This document shows positions 60,291-64,000 of a DNA stretch of 64,000 nt, in pieces (within the stretch, counting starts at the first letter, position 1; each line of letters opens with the position of its first letter). The stretch is from Eulemur rufifrons (Eukaryota; Chordata; Mammalia; Primates; Lemuridae), in contig NC_090989.1 of the NCBI RefSeq assembly GCF_041146395.1, forward strand, positions 250,346,843 through 250,410,842. Reading direction: 5' to 3'. The notes beneath the pieces are model-generated. The model was not told where the DNA came from, made no database searches, and worked only from the letters and a program-made list of their open reading frames with translations. Both the position numbers and the translations under genes were made by a program.

Positions 60291-61635
60291 ACTCTTCCTG
60301 TCCTCATTTTCTTTCAGGGGATTTCAGCAAAAAAAAGAGAAACTCCTCAGCCTATTTGGAATACAAAGAAAACTGCCACCCACAGTCTGTCACCCCTGGC
60401 ACCCTCACCATCTGCAGCCTTTCAAATCCCTGCCCGCTTCCACCTCCCCAGAGCCGCCCTGCTGCCGGCTCTTCCTTCAGGCGTGGCGCTTGCTGAGCTC
60501 TGCCCGGAGCATCCTCATCAGGGCTGCCTGACACCAAGGCTGGTTATAAATAGAAGGGGAGAGGGCCTTGTGTGCTCACTCCACTTCTGGCAGGGGAAGC
60601 TTAGATTTGCTGACTGTCAGGAAATTCACACCAAACACAAAAGTATCCTGGGCAAGAGATGCTCAACAAAAAGGGTGGAGAAACGTGTGGCTGAAGGTGA
60701 GGCAGGAGCATCCCCCGCCAGCAGGAAGCCACAGCACACCGTTCAGCATACTCCACTGTGGCAGCCATCCGAACAGCCACCAACACACATGGATGGAGCC
60801 TCCTTTGTGTGAAGAAGCTCTTTAGCATGGAAATGTGGTGGAGAGAAACAGCAGAGGCTGGCAACACGAGGCTGGTCGTGAAGACCTGCTCGCTGACCAC
60901 ACGTGCTTTGGGCACTGCTGTGTGTCCAGCACTAGGCCAGGCCCTCCAGAGTCCTGACACCTCCCTGCCTTCCAGGAGCACACATCCTACTGCAAGAGGA
61001 TGAGACCAGGCGATGCTCACCTGTGCACTTGGTGTGGTCGAGGGCTCCTCCTGGCTCCACTGGCCTACTATGAGGCACTCAGAAAGCCGCTTCACTCTCT
61101 GGAGCCTCATTTTCCCCACTTGGAACATGAAGCTGTCAGACATGACCCAGGAGGTTCTCTTCCAGGTGGTGAAACTTCTCTGATTCCGTATGGCCCTTAT
61201 ACACAGATTTTGCAAGAAATGTTATTGCTGCCCTTGAGGCACTAGATGGCGTCTGTACTTAGTTTAGAAGGAATGCTACCTTAGAATGCTACCTTAGAAG
61301 GATCACTGATAAGGACAACACACACACAAAAATGGGCTGCTTAAAGGCAGTGAGAAATTACGTAGCATTAAATGGAAAATCGAAATGCAACGCAGCTCAC
61401 AGTGTCTGTTACCTGCATGATAAAATGTGCTTAAACCAACATATCTAACTGATCCTGTGCTGATTCAGAAGGCGCTTGGGGATCTAGGAGGATCTTGCAC
61501 TTGTGCTTGTGGAGCAGGCACAGGGGGTGCTACATTGATGTTAGGAGAACTACTTCTAGTCTCAGCTCTTGCTCTAGGAGTTTAACTTCTTTGAAGCATG
61601 TATCCTTCCTCTGCCTTGGTTTCTGCATCTTTAAC
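60291..61635. other. Intergenic, no gene recognised
   Basis: GC-richer than the neighbours. Frames at 60129-60812 (+) and 60601-61215 (-) overlap on opposite strands and show no domains. A CTCF-like core lies at 61239-61251. Confidence 0.4.
61239..61251 (+). promoter_or_regulatory. CTCF-like core motif
   Basis: GCACTAGATGGCG fits the CTCF core CCASYAGRKGGCR at 12 of 13 positions; only the first base differs. Confidence 0.4.
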
Positions 61636-61649
61636 ACAAGGAGGGGCTC

Positions 61650-61954
61650 TTGAAGTGAGGTATCATAAGATCAGAAGAATAGGCTCCACATATACCCACC
61701 ATCAAATTGGCACTGACTGATCAACACTATGGTGCTCACATGGTACTAATATTCTCCCGGGATTAGGGGGTTGGGGGGGCGGTAATATCACAACCAATGG
61801 ACTCGGTGAGCATTGTAGAGGGGAAGGGCATGTCTTTAATCCTTGCTTGGGTGAGGCAAAGACATAAAATGTAACCAAAATGTTTGTACCCACATAATAT
61901 CCTGAAATAAAAAAACAAATAAACAAATAAAAACAAAACAAAACAAAACAAAAA
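61650..61954 (+). mobile_element. 5'-truncated L1 3' UTR insertion
   Basis: caaattggcactgactgatcaac, ctatggtgctcacatgg, gactcggtgagcattgtagagggg, ccttgcttgggtgaggcaaagac and atgtttgtacccacataatatcctgaaataaaa, then an (AAAC)n-type tail. TSD ACAAGGAGGGGCTC is exact at 61636-61649 and 61955-61968. Confidence 0.9.
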
Positions 61955-61968
61955 ACAAGGAGGGGCTC

Positions 61969-62543
61969 AGCCAGACTCTGTGAATTAAGCCTTCTATGAT
62001 TCTCTGGATCAGACTGCCAAGTGCCAGCCAATAAGGATTTCCAGCACTATACACAGATGAGAAATTCCAATATTTTTGGCCTCTAGGACAAGAGAAAGAA
62101 GCCCTATTGCCACATACACATTTACAACACAACATGCTGCTGCCATGATTGAGGCAGCTTGACGGAGTCTCCGACCTTTGCCGAAAGAAGTCTTTGCCAA
62201 AGTAAACATCCCTTTAAACCTGAAATCTGCTTCTGTGCAAGGGAGTGTGGCAGCAGGTCCAACTTGTCAGGCAGACCAAATTGTCTCACTCATGGCCAGA
62301 ACTGGTTTCCCTAGGCAAATAGCTTGAGTTCCTGCAGAAAGTCTTCCAGCTCCTTCCAGGGCCACCATCATTTCTTTCTCTCCTCTGTTACTCCACACTG
62401 GCTTCATTTCCACCCACTTCCCTTCCTCTGGGTGCATCAAACTTCATTCTGGTCAGGGGAGGAATCCATGGCTCTGAAGAGTGGAAGATACACTTTCTAG
62501 AGCCCACAGACACAAATGAGCTGGCATACCAATCTAAAACAGT
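61969..62543. other. Intergenic, no feature recognised
   Basis: Nothing that I can name. Confidence 0.4.
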
Positions 62544-62705
62544 TTCTCAAAGTGTGGTCTGTCGGCTATGTGCATCAGAAGCAATTATGCTAAAACTGCA
62601 GATTCCGGGTCCCACCTGGATCTCCTAAGGCAGGATCTCTATAGGGAGCCTGGGATATGCATTTTCACAAGTATTCTGAATGAGAAGTTTGAGACCCACT
62701 GCCTC
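62544..62705 (+). mobile_element. MER5A-type hAT transposon
   Basis: agtttctcaaagtgtggtctg, gattccgggtcccacctgg, gagcctgggatatgcattttcacaag and gagaagtttgagacccactgc. Confidence 0.75.
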
Positions 62706-64000
62706 ACAAGGCCCCTCATCCAGGCTGACAATATTTGAGTTATAGACAATTTAGTGGAGTTCTTGGCACTGAAACTGGAATAAGGGGTAACAATGTATGA
62801 TTCGAGTAACCGTAACTGGCATATATTGAAACAGAAAAAATGTCTAAGAGCAACGTGGCCAGTAGCTCCCATGGGGCTTCTCTGAGTGGCAGTGCTTTTG
62901 TAGAGTCCAGGCCGCTCATCTTCTTTAAAGGTGACGTACATTTTCCTTCCTATATTCATCAGACTCAAGGGCAGCAACTCACCTTAGTTAGCCATCTCAC
63001 CAGAGACTGGTAAATAAACTACAATGTTATTTACTAAAAAACAAAATTGCTAAGCAAGCTGGAATATTCATGTCAGCATTCCAGGGACTTGTTCTTTTTT
63101 AAAGAAAAGTCTACACAGGAAGGAAAATTACCAGTAGCAGGTGGTTTGATGAGTATGGACTAAGAGTGTGGGAATTAGATGATGCTAAAGCCATGAGATG
63201 TGGCAAGCAGCGACACAATCTCCACCAAAGGGAAGGCAATGAGACCAGACCTGCTATTTATCTAAGTTCTTCCTATGGACCAGCCACTGGCCCCACTTTT
63301 AATCTTGTAGGAATATACTTGGCAAAGGGACAAGAATCTTTTTGCTAGCTGGTTTGAGCTAGCAAATGACAGCTAACCCAATGATAAATCTTTGCTCTTG
63401 TTTTTTCTTCTTTTCTATTTTATTTTTCCTAGACCCTGATAGCCATTACACAAATGTCAACGCCATCTTTATTCTGTCCAGTTATAATGCAATTGAACAG
63501 AATTATTGAGAAGCAGCCTAGTCCTACTGACTAATAAAATCTCACAGGGTAATTTTCTCTGCAAATGGTACACTGTTCATTACCTGTAATTCCACGTGCA
63601 TCATCACCTAATCTGCACACTTGCTAAACACATATTTTAGCAAAAGGAGGCATAGCAAATAAAATATTTATTTTTCTAGTGTACTACATTCAAATTATGC
63701 ATACACTTAATTCTTCAAGTCACTTCGAAAAGTACAGCTGAAGCAGCCTTAGATGAAATGCAGGTGCCCTGTACTTTGTTTACGTGTGATGCACATCTAA
63801 CCTGTATGTATCTAACTGAGTTTCAGGCTCAGCTTCCAATCTAGGTCACAATGGTACGCACAGCCTCCCCGATGTTCCCCATCATCCCATGGGTCCACTT
63901 TGTTACCATTAGTCACTTGTCAGGTGGACTCTATTGATGTAATCTGTCCTCTTGAGCTTTATAGGTTACAGTTTTCCTATAATCAACTTAAATTTAGGGA
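62706..64000. other. Intergenic, no feature recognised
   Basis: Repeat-poor. The AT-rich part at 63380-63760 has the texture of a conserved non-coding stretch, but this cannot be judged from one sequence. Confidence 0.35.

Noticed and set aside
60129..60812. 227-codon plus-strand frame, longest in the window apart from NDUFB6
   Set aside because: Its start is in a hAT-like repeat, it overlaps a 204-codon frame on the other strand, and neither shows a domain or splice context.
60601..61215. 204-codon minus-strand frame
   Set aside because: GC-richer DNA with low stop density. No recognisable motif or family.

Overview
The window is nuclear DNA from a primate, almost certainly a strepsirrhine (lemur or galago group). 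The evidence is its Alu SINEs. The young copies at 18841, 23667 and 48791 have a left arm reading 'cctagcactctggg', a middle linker with 'agaaagaaattat', and a right arm reading 'tttgaggttgctgtgagctaggctgacgcc', a diagnostic combination I associate with strepsirrhine Alus rather than human ones. L1 3' ends of a matching non-human type occur at 3197, 46840 and 61650. There are no prokaryotic, phage or CRISPR features.

Left end (1-6.2 kb): the 5' part of NDUFB6, an accessory subunit of mitochondrial complex I, lies on the minus strand. Coding exon 1 (5788-5967) and exon 2 (3529-3621) can be read with exact splice sites. The remaining exons lie beyond the left edge. A CpG-island promoter with an NRF-1-like site covers exon 1. 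Intron 2 holds most of a Tigger1 DNA transposon and an L1 3' fragment with perfect 16-bp target-site duplications (TSDs), ending 53 bp from the exon 2 splice donor.

The rest (6.2-64 kb) is intergenic, upstream of NDUFB6. In human the interval beyond NDUFB6 leads to TAF1L (a catarrhine retrogene) and TMEM215; I see neither here. The interval is a layered record of mobile elements. Very old L2, MIR, MER5A, MER20, MLT1 and L1M/HAL1 copies are cut by retroviral LTRs and two Tigger1 copies. These are overlaid by Alus and L1 ends whose TSDs can still be read. One processed pseudogene, of NDUFB2 (another complex I subunit), sits at 13406-13840 with its TSD intact. An Hsmar1-type mariner remnant is at 30960-31601.

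No second functional protein gene can be supported. The long open frames (for example 60129-60812) run through repeats or lack family similarity. The points most worth checking are a 30-bp near-identical direct repeat flanking the NDUFB6 promoter, the mariner copy in a presumed strepsirrhine genome, a 47-bp retroposed insert at 50823, and a few CTCF-like motifs and AT/homeobox-rich blocks that could be regulatory. I found no convincing new biological system.
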